A stretch of 64,000 bases of DNA from Bifidobacterium eulemuris (lineage in GTDB: Bacteria > Actinomycetota > Actinomycetes > Actinomycetales > Bifidobacteriaceae), in assembly GCF_014898155.1 (NCBI RefSeq), contig NZ_CP062938.1, forward strand, positions 930,001-994,000, in the 5' to 3' direction. Shown piece after piece: positions 8,369-16,742 of the stretch. A program made the translations under genes and the position numbers. Under the pieces are notes generated by a model. The model searched no databases. It had not been told where the DNA came from and saw only the letters and a list, made by a program, of their open reading frames with translations. Numbering within the stretch: the first letter of the stretch is position 1; every line of letters starts with the position of its first letter.

Positions 8369-9646
8369 TCAGCTCCGGTCCGACTCGCCGGCGGAGGGTG
8401 GGGCGACCTCGGAGGGCAGGTCGGCGAGGACCTGTGTCGTCGTCCCATCCGCATTGCCCGACGCACCCGGCTCGCCGGCGGCACCCGCAGCGCCCACGGT
8501 TCCCACGGGGACTGCGGAACCGGCGGACGCGTCGCCGCTCGCCCAGTCATCCCACTCCTCGTCGATGTCGGCATGCTTGCCGGCCTTGCGCTTCCTGCGA
8601 CGCACCAACACCACCACCAACACGACCGCAGCGGCCACCGCAACGGCGGCGATCGCCCACACCCACCAGGCGACGCCCTGCTGCGGCTCGTCGATCACGC
8701 CGTCGTCGATCATGCCATCGTCGATGGGCATGGATTCCTGCACGTCGAGCGTGAGCGGGAACTCCTTGGTCTGGGACTGCCCGTCGGAATCCTCGTAGGA
8801 GACGCGCAGCTTCACCTCCGTGCTCCCGGCGGCCAGCGGTGTGAAGGCGAATCCGATCTGGCCGGTGGCACCGGAGGCCACATTGCCGAGATACTGGGTG
8901 CGCACCGCCGCGTCGACGCCGTCACCCTCGATGGCGGCCTCGACGTTGGAGATGTCGCCTTTGCCCTTGTTCACATATTCCATCGTGACGGTGGTCTCCT
9001 CGCCGGCGTTGACGACATCCGGCACCACCGGATCGTTGATTTGGAAACGGTCGGGTTGGCTCACCGGCACGGAGATCTTGATATCGGAGGAGTTCGAGGA
9101 GCGCATGCCGGCGTCCACATACTCGTAGCGGAAACTCACGGTGATGGGCTGGGCGCCGCTTTGCGCGCTGGAGACGGCCTGCATCGGCAGGCTTTGCGTC
9201 ATCGTGTATCCGGCCCACAGCGAGTCGACGTAGAAGGTGTTCGTGCCGCCGGCGATGGCGAAGCTTTCGCCGCCGTCCACGGTCACCACCATGTTGGAAA
9301 CGGCCACCTGTCCCATGTTCTGGAAGGTGAATCCGAGCGTGAATGAGCCGCCGACGGGCACCGAGCCGTCGCCGTAGGAGAAGTTGGTGATGATGACGTT
9401 CGGCACCGGTCCCGCGATGGAATCCGAATCCGAACCGTCGGAGACGGAGCCGTCGATCCCATCCACCACGGGAACGACGGTGCCTATGGCGGAGTCCAGT
9501 ATGGCGGCGCCAGCGCGTTCGGAGGCGTCGGAACCGGCTTCGGCGAACGCGGCGGCGGGCGCGGCGAGGCAGACGACCATCATCAGCAGCAAAGCCAGCA
9601 GCGCGCACAGCGGCGCGATCGCCTTGCGGTGTCGGATATTCGGCAT
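8369..9646 (-). CDS. Membrane-anchored CARDB/COG1361-like protein of the ABC operon
   Basis: Secreted, membrane-anchored protein of 425 residues. A signal peptide (LCALLALLLMMVVCLAAPAA) is followed by two beta-sandwich domains typical of COG1361/CARDB proteins. These are seen in VIITNFSYGDGSVPVGGSF and FTFQNMGQVAVSNMVVTVDG, then again around VNAGEETTVTMEYVNKGKG. One transmembrane helix (WWVWAIAAVAVAAAVVLVVV) comes near residue 320, then a basic stop and an acidic, Gly/Ala-rich cytoplasmic tail. It sits between the ATPase and the MacB-like permease, so it probably acts with them as an outer-face partner. Cargo and function are unknown. Confidence 0.75.
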   Translation of the reverse strand: MPNIRHRKAIAPLCALLALLLMMVVCLAAPAAAFAEAGSDASERAGAAILDSAIGTVVPVVDGIDGSVSDGSDSDSIAGPVPNVIITNFSYGDGSVPVGGSFTLGFTFQNMGQVAVSNMVVTVDGGESFAIAGGTNTFYVDSLWAGYTMTQSLPMQAVSSAQSGAQPITVSFRYEYVDAGMRSSNSSDIKISVPVSQPDRFQINDPVVPDVVNAGEETTVTMEYVNKGKGDISNVEAAIEGDGVDAAVRTQYLGNVASGATGQIGFAFTPLAAGSTEVKLRVSYEDSDGQSQTKEFPLTLDVQESMPIDDGMIDDGVIDEPQQGVAWWVWAIAAVAVAAAVVLVVVLVRRRKRKAGKHADIDEEWDDWASGDASAGSAVPVGTVGAAGAAGEPGASGNADGTTTQVLADLPSEVAPPSAGESDRS

Positions 9647-9703
9647 AGCGGTTGTTCCTTCTTCTTGTGGTGGTTCTCTTGAAGACCGGCGTCGAGGTTG
9701 TGT

Positions 9704-10510
9704 TCAGCGGTTCGGCGGCGCGGCCGGGCGATCGCCGTTCATCCGATCGCCGACGATGCGCCCGTCGAGGATGGTGACGATGCGGTCGGCATAGTCGGCC
9801 ATCTGCGCGTCATGCGTGACCAGCACGATGGTTTGGTTGAAGTCGCGGGCGAAGGAGCAGATCATCTCCATCACGTCGTTTTTGGTTTTGGAATCGAGAT
9901 TGCCGGTGGGTTCGTCGGCGAACACCACTTCAGGCCGGGCCACGAAGGCGCGTGCGATGCCGACGCGCTGCTGCTGGCCGCCGGACATCTGCTTGGGATA
10001 GTGGCCGAGCCGATGGCCCAGTCCGACGCGTTTGAGCGCGCCGCGGGCGATCGCCTCACGTTTGGCTTTGGGCATGCCCCGGAACATCAGCGGCATGGCC
10101 ACGTTCTCGACGGCGGTGAGATTGGGCAGCAGATTGTAGGACTGGAACACGAAGCCGAGATGCCGCTGGCGGAAGGCGGCCAGCTCGCGTTCGTCGAGAT
10201 TGGAGACGACCACGCCGCCGATGCGCACGCCGCCGCGCGTGGGTTTCTCCATGCCGGCCAGCTGGTTGAGCAATGTGGATTTGCCCGAGCCCGACTCGCC
10301 GAAGATGCAGCAGATCTGGCCGCGCGGGATGCTCAGGTTGATGCGGTCCAGCGCAACGACGGTCTCGTCGTCCACAGGATATTCCTTGCGCAGATTCTTG
10401 ACTTCGATAATCGGATGGAGGGCGGTACCTGCGGTGCCCGCGATCTTCACCGCATCCGCCGCCCGCGCGACGCCGCCCGCATCGCCGCGCATATGCTCAA
10501 CCGTCGCCAT
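9704..10510 (-). CDS. ABC transporter ATP-binding protein (MacB/LolD type)
   Basis: ATPase of 268 residues that would power the MacB-type permease two genes downstream. Walker A (GESGSGKST), the Q-loop (FVFQSYNLLP), the signature MSGGQQQR, Walker B (VVFADEPTGNLD) and the switch His (VTHD) are intact. The N-terminal 30 residues precede the core domain and are Ala/Gly-rich. AAAGG stands six bases before the ATG. It is first in a three-gene operon. Confidence 0.92.
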   Translation of the reverse strand: MATVEHMRGDAGGVARAADAVKIAGTAGTALHPIIEVKNLRKEYPVDDETVVALDRINLSIPRGQICCIFGESGSGKSTLLNQLAGMEKPTRGGVRIGGVVVSNLDERELAAFRQRHLGFVFQSYNLLPNLTAVENVAMPLMFRGMPKAKREAIARGALKRVGLGHRLGHYPKQMSGGQQQRVGIARAFVARPEVVFADEPTGNLDSKTKNDVMEMICSFARDFNQTIVLVTHDAQMADYADRIVTILDGRIVGDRMNGDRPAAPPNR

Positions 10511-10664
10511 ATGAGGCCTTTCTCACTCTCTCCTACCCGCTACGCGTCAGTATAGGCAACCTCGCGTGGCGGCGCATCCCTTAGGGGCTTTCCCTGATGG
10601 GCATGTAGCCATACGTCGACAAGATTCGACGGCGTCTGGCCGCACCTGCCCCACGCCTCATCGC

Positions 10665-10997
10665 TCAGCGCGCGCCGTGGTCTTTCTGATACTGCTCGCC
10701 CCACGCCTTCATCGCGTCGACGATGGGCTGCAGGCTTTTGCCGGTCGCGGTCAGCGAGTATTCGACGCGCGGCGGCACCTCGGCATACACCTTGCGCTTC
10801 ACCAAACCGTCCTGTTCCATGGCGCGCAGATTCGAGGTCAACACCTTCTGCGAGATTTTGCCGACGGAACGCTGCAGTTCGCCGAAACGCTTCGCGCCGT
10901 CCATCAGATCACGCAGGATCAGCACCTTCCACCGATCGCTGATCAACATCAGGGTCGTCTCCACAGGACACGCCGGCAGATTGCTTTCTTGGGTCAT
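10665..10997 (-). CDS. HxlR-family transcriptional regulator
   Basis: Winged-helix regulator of 110 residues. The family pattern CPVETTLMLISDRWKVLILR is at the N-terminus, followed by FGELQRSVGKISQKVLTSNL and a wing with PPRVEYSLTATGKSL. A single Cys near residue 10 stands where redox- or electrophile-sensing members carry their sensor Cys. It is divergent from an NAD(P)H-binding oxidoreductase gene, the common arrangement in which such regulators control the neighbour. GAGGTGACAA before the ATG fixes the start. Confidence 0.88.
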   Translation of the reverse strand: MTQESNLPACPVETTLMLISDRWKVLILRDLMDGAKRFGELQRSVGKISQKVLTSNLRAMEQDGLVKRKVYAEVPPRVEYSLTATGKSLQPIVDAMKAWGEQYQKDHGAR

Positions 10998-11044
10998 TTG
11001 TCACCTCTTTTTTCGTTGGAAACTCACAATGCTTCCCTTTTGGT

Positions 11045-11071
11045 AAGTATAGCACTTTAGAGTGCCTACTT
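11045..11071. promoter_or_regulatory. Probable HxlR operator
   Basis: An imperfect dyad, AAGTA-ta-GCACT-ttag-AGTGC-c-TACTT, sits between the divergent HxlR gene and the oxidoreductase gene. It is well placed to control both. Confidence 0.55.
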
Positions 11072-11140
11072 CCCAAAATATCCGTACATCATCTAAAGTA
11101 ATCATTGTCAACGAAAACACTTCACATCAAGGAGCAACCT

Positions 11141-11767
11141 ATGAAGATCGCAGTCGTCGCAGCGAATGGCAAGGCCGGCCAGCTTATCGTCAAGGAGGCC
11201 GTGGATCGCGGCCTCGACGTCACCGCGGTGGTGCGCGGCGAGAACAAAACCGTGGCCGAGAACGTGCTGGTCAAGGACCTGTTCGACCTGACCGCCGCCG
11301 ACCTCGCCGGCTTCGACGTGGTCGTGGACGCCTTCGGCGCCTGGACCCCGGAGACCCTGCCGCAGCACACCACCTCGCTGATGCATCTGGCCGACATCCT
11401 CTCCGGCACCGACACCCGCCTGCTGGTGGTCGGCGGCGCCGGCAGCCTCTTCCTCGACGCCACCCACACCGCCCAGGTCCAGGATCTCGAATCCTTCCCG
11501 GAGGTCTTCAAGCCGCTCGCCAACGCGATGGGCAACCAGCTCGTCGAGCTGCGCAAGCGCGATGACGTGAACTGGACCTATGTGAGCCCGGCCGCCGATT
11601 TCCAGGCCGAGGGCGAGCGCAAGGGCGAGTATGTGCTCGCCGGCGAGGAGTACACCGCCGACGCCAACGGCGTGAGCGCGCTGAGCTACGCGGACTACGC
11701 CGTCGCCATGGTGGACCTCGCCGTCAACGGCGGCCATGTGCGCGAGCGCATCTCCGTGCGCTACTAA
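11141..11767 (+). CDS. NAD(P)H-binding oxidoreductase (atypical SDR, YwnB-like)
   Basis: Atypical short-chain dehydrogenase of 208 residues. The N-terminal MKIAVVAANGKAGQLIVKEA carries the NmrA/YwnB-type nucleotide-binding glycine pattern, and VVGGAGSLF follows mid-protein. There is no YxxxK catalytic pair, so it may be a flavin- or quinone-linked reductase or a redox sensor. AAGGAG before ATG sets the start. It is divergent from an HxlR regulator, suggesting induction by electrophiles or oxidants. The substrate is unknown. Confidence 0.75.
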   Translation: MKIAVVAANGKAGQLIVKEAVDRGLDVTAVVRGENKTVAENVLVKDLFDLTAADLAGFDVVVDAFGAWTPETLPQHTTSLMHLADILSGTDTRLLVVGGAGSLFLDATHTAQVQDLESFPEVFKPLANAMGNQLVELRKRDDVNWTYVSPAADFQAEGERKGEYVLAGEEYTADANGVSALSYADYAVAMVDLAVNGGHVRERISVRY

Positions 11768-11832
11768 TCCGCCCCTCAAGCGGAGATCGATCTCCCTTCC
11801 CGTCATCCAAGGCGGAGCACCTTCCGCCTTCC

Positions 11833-11930
11833 CGTCATCCTGAGCGGAGCGGAGCGTAGTCGAGGGATCTCCTGGCGCTACACCAACGAGATCCCTCGAC
11901 TACGCGCTTCGCGCTCCGCTCGGGATGACG
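11833..11930. repeat. Interspersed palindromic element, full copy
   Basis: An inverted repeat with arms of about 40 bases. The left arm runs from CGTCATCCTGAGCGGAGC to GTCGAGGGATCTC, and the right arm is its near complement ending CTCGGGATGACG. A partial copy of the right end follows near 11965-11985. The same element occurs at 39507-39588 and as a half at 29586-29613. The surrounding 295-base spacer holds no gene. Confidence 0.75.
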
Positions 11931-12062
11931 CACGTTCCAGACGATGAACGAGACGGTGACGTAGCGCGCTCCGCTCGGGATGACGCAGCGGAGGCCCTTC
12001 CACCCAGAATGACGGATAATTTTGACAGCCCTCCATCCGGAAGCGTGCAGCAAGGAGCAGTC

Positions 12063-12866
12063 ATGACCGATTCCGAACTCAACGAGGCCTTGCGCGGTCT
12101 CATCCGCCTTATGCTCCAGGAGTGCGGCATGACGGCGGCCGACCACGCTTTGGACGAGCGGGATTTCGACCAGTTGTGGCCCACTTTCCGCGCGTTGGCG
12201 AACACCCGCGCGCCGATGGAGTCGTCTCCCGCGTTTCTGGAACCGCAGGATCGGGTGCTGCGCGAGCTCATCGCGCGCGCCGGCGTCACCGAAGCCGACG
12301 AGCTTCCCCGTACCAAAGCCGACGCGCGCCTGTCCGTCTGGCGCGGCGACATCACGACCTTGCGCGCGGACGCCATCGTAAACGCGGCCAATGCCGGCAT
12401 GACCGGCTGCTGGTCGCCGAACCACCATTGCATCGACAATGCGATCCACACCTTTGCCGGCGTGCAGCTGCGTCTGGAATGCGCGCGGCTGATGGAATCC
12501 CAAGGCCATTCGGAACCCACGGGGCTCGCGAAATCCACCGCCGCATACAATCTGCCGGCGAAGCACGTCATCCACACCGTGGGCCCGATCGCGAACGGTG
12601 CCCCCACCGACGAGCATCGCGCGCAGCTCGCATCCTCGTACCATCATTGTTTGGATGAGGCGGCGCGGCTGGGTTGCGCGAGCCTCGCCTTCTGCTGCAT
12701 CAGCACCGGCGTGTTCGGCTTCCCGCAACGCGAGGCCGCCGCCATCGCCGTGCGCGAGACGCGCGCATGGCTCGACGAGCATGCCGACGCGGGCGTCACC
12801 CATGTGGTGTTCAACGTGTTCGGTGACAAGGACGAAAGGATCTACCATGCCCTTCTGGACGCATAG
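12063..12866 (+). CDS. Zinc-dependent macrodomain ADP-ribosyl hydrolase
   Basis: Zn-macro family protein of 267 residues. It would remove ADP-ribose from protein targets, reversing the partner sirtuin. About 95 N-terminal residues form a helical extension. The macrodomain begins at LSVWRGDITTLRADAIVNAAN. GCWSPNHHCIDNAIHTFAG carries the Cys-His-Cys zinc set of this clade, and the phosphate loop is CCISTGVFGFPQ. AAGGAG precedes the ATG. Its last 20 bases overlap the sirtuin gene, so the pair is translationally coupled. In studied bacteria such pairs act on a lipoylated GcvH-like protein; no such gene is nearby here. Confidence 0.9.
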   Translation: MTDSELNEALRGLIRLMLQECGMTAADHALDERDFDQLWPTFRALANTRAPMESSPAFLEPQDRVLRELIARAGVTEADELPRTKADARLSVWRGDITTLRADAIVNAANAGMTGCWSPNHHCIDNAIHTFAGVQLRLECARLMESQGHSEPTGLAKSTAAYNLPAKHVIHTVGPIANGAPTDEHRAQLASSYHHCLDEAARLGCASLAFCCISTGVFGFPQREAAAIAVRETRAWLDEHADAGVTHVVFNVFGDKDERIYHALLDA

Positions 12867-13809
12867 GAAGCAGTCCGCGCAGTCCGGCGAGACCCTCGTC
12901 GCGGCGGATCCGCTGGCCGTGTCGGAGTCTTCGGAGACCGGCCGCGACGATTCCTCCTTCGGCGAGCCCAACGCGGACGACATCCTCGCCGAGGCTCGCG
13001 AGTTGATCATGGGCAGCGAACGTGTGCTCATCGGCGCGGGCTCGGGCCTGTCCACGGCGGCGGGATTGACGTATTCCGGCGAACGTTTCACCCGCAATTT
13101 CGGCCCGTGGATCGCCAAGTACGGTATATCCGACCTGTACTCCTCATCGTTCTACCCCTACCCCACCGACGAGGAACGGTGGGCGTATTGGGCGAAGCAT
13201 GTGGATCTGAGCCGCTACGAGCCGCCGGCGATGCCGCTGTACCGCCAGCTGTTGGACGGCGTGCATGACAAGGACTATTTCGTGCTCACCACGAATGTGG
13301 ACGCGCAGTTCGCCAAGGCGGGCTTCGACCCGTTCCAGATCTTCGCCACGCAGGGCGACTACGGCTTCATGCAGTGCATGCGAGGCTGCCACCAGCGTAT
13401 CTATCCGCTGGACGATCTGGTGCCGCGGATGCTCGAGAGCACCGTGGACTGCGCGGTTCCCAGCGACCTGGTGCCGCACTGCCCGGTATGCGGCGGGCAG
13501 ATGATGGTGCATTTGCGCTGCGACCAGTATTTCGTGCAGGACGAGGCGTGGTATGAGGCGCAGCGTCGCTACAACCGTTTCATCCAACAGCTGCAGGAGC
13601 GTCCTGATGTGCCGACCGTGCTGCTTGAGCTCGGCGTGGGCTGGAATACGCCCAGCATCATCCGCTTCCCGTTCGAGGCGATCGCCGCGATGCTCGACAT
13701 TCCACTGATCCGCATCAACTATGACGACGCCCGCATCGACACTGCGGATGTGAGCCAAGGCTTCGAAATCCAGGACGACATCGCCGCCGTGCTGCCCAAA
13801 CTCCTGTAG
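12847..13809 (+). CDS. Class M sirtuin (SirTM), protein ADP-ribosyltransferase
   Basis: SirTM-type sirtuin of 320 residues. After about 50 variable residues come VLIGAGSGLSTAAGL (NAD loop), FVLTTNVDAQF, and a zinc ribbon with QCMRGC and HCPVC. In deacetylase sirtuins the catalytic His follows the TTN-D segment; here the segment reads FATQGDYG, with Gln at that place. Gln is characteristic of the class M enzymes that ADP-ribosylate proteins rather than deacylate. AAAGGA lies six bases before the start inside the macrodomain gene. A strong hairpin ends the two-gene unit, and no GcvH-L or LplA2 gene is seen on either side. Confidence 0.9.
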   Translation: MPFWTHRKQSAQSGETLVAADPLAVSESSETGRDDSSFGEPNADDILAEARELIMGSERVLIGAGSGLSTAAGLTYSGERFTRNFGPWIAKYGISDLYSSSFYPYPTDEERWAYWAKHVDLSRYEPPAMPLYRQLLDGVHDKDYFVLTTNVDAQFAKAGFDPFQIFATQGDYGFMQCMRGCHQRIYPLDDLVPRMLESTVDCAVPSDLVPHCPVCGGQMMVHLRCDQYFVQDEAWYEAQRRYNRFIQQLQERPDVPTVLLELGVGWNTPSIIRFPFEAIAAMLDIPLIRINYDDARIDTADVSQGFEIQDDIAAVLPKLL

Positions 13810-13821
13810 TCGGCACAACCC

Positions 13822-13863
13822 CCTGCCGGCCTGTCACCTTCATCAAGGCGACAGGCCGGCAGG
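13822..13863 (+). terminator. Terminator after the sirtuin gene
   Basis: A 19-base stem with one mismatch (CCTGCCGGCCTGTC and so on) and a 4-base loop begins 12 bases after the stop codon and precedes the tRNA gene. Confidence 0.8.
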
Positions 13864-13926
13864 CTTGGCCGAATCCAGGTGTCGCCGGAAGGGTACCGGT
13901 GTTGCTACAGTGGGTGACTGTTGTTT

Positions 13927-14000
13927 GGCCCCGTAGCTCAGCTGGATAGAGCATGTGACTTCTAATCTCAAGGTCGCCGGTTCGAGCCCGGCCGGGGTCA
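13927..14000 (+). tRNA. tRNA-Arg (anticodon UCU)
   Basis: A full cloverleaf of 74 bases can be drawn. The acceptor GGCCCCG pairs with CGGGGTC (one G-U), the D stem is GCTC/GAGC, the anticodon loop is CTTCTAA, and the T arm is GCCGG-TTCGAGC-CCGGC. The anticodon TCT reads AGA, a rare codon in this GC-rich genome. One T-T mismatch occurs in the anticodon stem. CCA is not encoded. Confidence 0.92.
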
Positions 14001-14065
14001 CGAAAACACTGGAATCTCAATGATTTCCGGCTTCCATGCTTCCGTTTCGCACATGTCGGCGGACG

Positions 14066-14854
14066 CTACCGGTGCAAGGGATCGCCACCGTTCGCAACGG
14101 CCGCGAGACGTCGGGTGACGGCGCGCGGCAGAAGACGTTCGGCGACCGCTCCGGCTTTGGTGAGATGGCCGTGATAGACAAGGACATCGCCGCGCATCAT
14201 CCGACGATAGGCGTATTCGGCGACTCGACGGGCGTTGGCTGGCCGGCCTACCGTGAAGAAGTTGCGGCCGCCCATCGAGGCCGCCTTGGCGAACCCGGTC
14301 GAGGTCGGGCCGGGACACACGCAGGTCACGCTCACGCCGGTGCCGCGCAGTTCGTGGGCCACCGCCTCCGAAAAGGAACACACGAACGCTTTGGAAGCGA
14401 AATACATCGCCATCCAAGGGCCCGCCATCATCGAGGAGATTGATGAGATATTGAGGATGCGCCCACGCCCGGCCTCGCGCATATCACGCCCATACCGGTA
14501 GGTGAGATCCGCGAGCGCGACCATATTCAGTTCCATCATCGCATGCTGACGGTTCCAATCGGCGTCGAGAAAGCCGGCCCAGTCCGCGAATCCCGCGTTG
14601 TTGACCAACGCTTCGACCGTCAAACCATGCGAGTTCGTGAAGTCGTGCAGCCTTCGGGGCGCATCGGCCTCGCTTAAATCGACTGGAAACACCACGACGC
14701 GAACGCCATAGCGCGACTCCACCACCGAACGGACCTGGTTCAGCCGCGCCTCGTCGCGCGCCGCGAGGATCAGATCGTATCCGTCCGCGGCGAACAGCAC
14801 CGCGAGTTCGCGGCCGATGCCGCTCGACGCGCCGGTGACCAACGCATATCCCAT
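14066..14854 (-). CDS. Short-chain dehydrogenase/reductase
   Basis: Classical SDR of 262 residues. The cofactor motif TGASSGIG, the NNAG motif (VNNAGFADW), Ser in NISSISSM and the catalytic YFASK are all intact. The Arg after the second strand (AARDEARLN) suggests NADPH preference. The start is placed at MGYALVTG because AAGGAG overlaps the upstream ATG. The substrate cannot be told from sequence. It lies between the tRNA and a leftward MBL hydrolase gene. Confidence 0.85.
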   Translation of the reverse strand: MGYALVTGASSGIGRELAVLFAADGYDLILAARDEARLNQVRSVVESRYGVRVVVFPVDLSEADAPRRLHDFTNSHGLTVEALVNNAGFADWAGFLDADWNRQHAMMELNMVALADLTYRYGRDMREAGRGRILNISSISSMMAGPWMAMYFASKAFVCSFSEAVAHELRGTGVSVTCVCPGPTSTGFAKAASMGGRNFFTVGRPANARRVAEYAYRRMMRGDVLVYHGHLTKAGAVAERLLPRAVTRRLAAVANGGDPLHR

Positions 14855-14930
14855 AGCCGTTATCTCCTTCATCTTTGATATTCGCTTATTTTTCGCCGAT
14901 TCGTCCGCGCCTTGCGCACGGACGCCCTCG

Positions 14931-15830
14931 TTAGAATTCGATGACGCGCGGCGTGTTGTCCGGATCGTGACAGGCCATGGACGCGATGCAGTCGAGGCTC
15001 ATGCTCTGCTCGCGGATCCAGGCGAGGGAGCGCCGCTGCTCGGATTTGTCAAGCGAGATGCCGGAGGTGATCATATCCCGCCATGACCGGGTGGCGTAGC
15101 CGCCGTCTGCGAACAGCAGCACGTATTTGCCGCTCGGATTGGTGATTTTCACGGCCACCTGACCACGGGTATGGCCGGGGATGTTCACCAACTGCACGCT
15201 GTTGTCGCCGAACAGGTCGAACGAGCGCCGGCATGGCCCTTGGTCGTCGTTCCAGTCATACAGGTCGATGTTGCCCAATCCCGACCACCACTTGGAGCAG
15301 AAGCGGATCCGGTTGACGAGTCCCGGCTCGTTCGCGCCGTCCATTTCATCGCGTGCGATCATGATGCGTTTGGCGTCGGCGACGAGCTTCAGCCCGTTCG
15401 CATGGTCGCAGTCGAGGTGGGAGACGACCACATAATCAAGGTCGCTTGGGCGCAGTCCTTCGGCGGCGAGCTGTTCGTCGATGGTCTGGCCCGCGGCCAC
15501 TTCGCCTTGGTTGACCTTGTACAGCGCCCATGAGCCGAGCGACGTGATCTGAGCTCGCCTGTCGTACACGCCGTCGGGGCTCATATCGCGATGCCAGCCG
15601 GTGTCCACAAGCACACGGCCTTTGGGCGTGGTGATGAGGAACGCGCATACGGGCAGCCACAGACGTTTGCTTGGCGGCACGAACACGCCGGAGCCTTTGA
15701 CGATGCCGCAATGGTCGCCGCCGAACGGCAGATTCGGCGAGACCCGCACACGCCCGCATTGGAACACCCGCACCGAAAATCCCGTATGCATGTCGCTGTC
15801 GCGGCATGCGCCATCAGTCGTATAAGTCAT
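14931..15830 (-). CDS. MBL-fold hydrolase (AHL-lactonase-like family)
   Basis: Metallo-beta-lactamase-fold hydrolase of 299 residues. The metal motif reads SHLDCDHANG, i.e. HxDxDH with Asp where many members have the second His. The later ligands in NIPGHTRGQVAV and LFADGGYATR are visible. The family includes N-acyl homoserine lactonases and other lactone or ester hydrolases, so quorum quenching is only one possibility. GGAAGGAG before the ATG sets the start; longer readings have no such signal. It is divergent from a TetR-family regulator that probably controls it. Confidence 0.8.
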   Translation of the reverse strand: MTYTTDGACRDSDMHTGFSVRVFQCGRVRVSPNLPFGGDHCGIVKGSGVFVPPSKRLWLPVCAFLITTPKGRVLVDTGWHRDMSPDGVYDRRAQITSLGSWALYKVNQGEVAAGQTIDEQLAAEGLRPSDLDYVVVSHLDCDHANGLKLVADAKRIMIARDEMDGANEPGLVNRIRFCSKWWSGLGNIDLYDWNDDQGPCRRSFDLFGDNSVQLVNIPGHTRGQVAVKITNPSGKYVLLFADGGYATRSWRDMITSGISLDKSEQRRSLAWIREQSMSLDCIASMACHDPDNTPRVIEF

Positions 15831-15996
15831 GATCCCGCTCCTTCCGTAGGTCGCCTGTGTCACTGTCGCATGGAGACCGGAACGTCGGAAATCGCCGGTA
15901 TCCACGCCATGGATTCCATTGAACACGTCGAGATACGGCGAAAGGCCGATTCCAGCGCTACACAAACGCGCGAAGTGTCCACTATGCTTAGGCGGC

Positions 15997-16707
15997 ATGA
16001 GCGCCATCCACCCCTATGCGGCGACGGCGGACGATTATCCCGTGCCGGAGACGACCCCCGCCCGCGAATCCATAGAGTCCGCGATACTCGCCTATATGCG
16101 CGACACCGGCAAACCCGCGGCGGCCGCATCCGTCACCGAGATCTGCCGGCGTGCGTTCGTGGCGCGAAGCACGTTCTACGCGAACTATCGCAATGTCGAT
16201 GAGGCGTTGGAGACCATCGAGAACCGTCTGGTGCGCGACATCCTCGATCGCAGCGCGTCCATGGTCGACCTCAAGGCCGGTCCGGAATCGGCCGTGGTCT
16301 CCTGCGCCAACGTGTTCGCGCTGATCCGCGAACGGGAGCCGGTGTTCCGCACACTGCTGCTTGATGTGCCCGACCCTCGGTTCGTCGATAAATGGAAAAA
16401 GGCGATATCCCATCATTTCTGGCGCAGGCTGTTCGCTCCGGCCAATGACGAGGCCGGAGCCGTCGGGATTTCCCGCGACGCCGACGCCGATACCGACGTC
16501 GGGCAGATCGGCGATTCCGGCGATGCGAGGTTCGCTCGCCGACGGCGCGGCCCCGCCACACTGAACAGGGCGCTTATGTTGGAGATGATCGCCAGCGCCG
16601 TCGTCGCCGCCTTCACATTCTGGCTGGCCCACCCCGATCAGGTGGAGCCGGCCGAAATCGATGGGCTGGTCGCGCGTCTGATCGTCGACATCGACGATAT
16701 CTGGTGA
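15997..16707 (+). CDS. TetR/AcrR-family transcriptional regulator
   Basis: Regulator of 236 residues. The N-terminal helix-turn-helix is seen in ASVTEICRRAFVARSTFYANYRN, followed by a variable ligand domain with an Asp/Gly-rich insertion near residue 155. No strong ribosome site precedes the ATG, and TATGCTTA lies just upstream, so the transcript may be nearly leaderless. It is divergent from the MBL hydrolase gene with about 165 bases between them. Confidence 0.8.
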   Translation: MSAIHPYAATADDYPVPETTPARESIESAILAYMRDTGKPAAAASVTEICRRAFVARSTFYANYRNVDEALETIENRLVRDILDRSASMVDLKAGPESAVVSCANVFALIREREPVFRTLLLDVPDPRFVDKWKKAISHHFWRRLFAPANDEAGAVGISRDADADTDVGQIGDSGDARFARRRRGPATLNRALMLEMIASAVVAAFTFWLAHPDQVEPAEIDGLVARLIVDIDDIW

Positions 16708-16742
16708 CGCGCGACCCCGGTCCAATCGGATCGCCGATCAGA

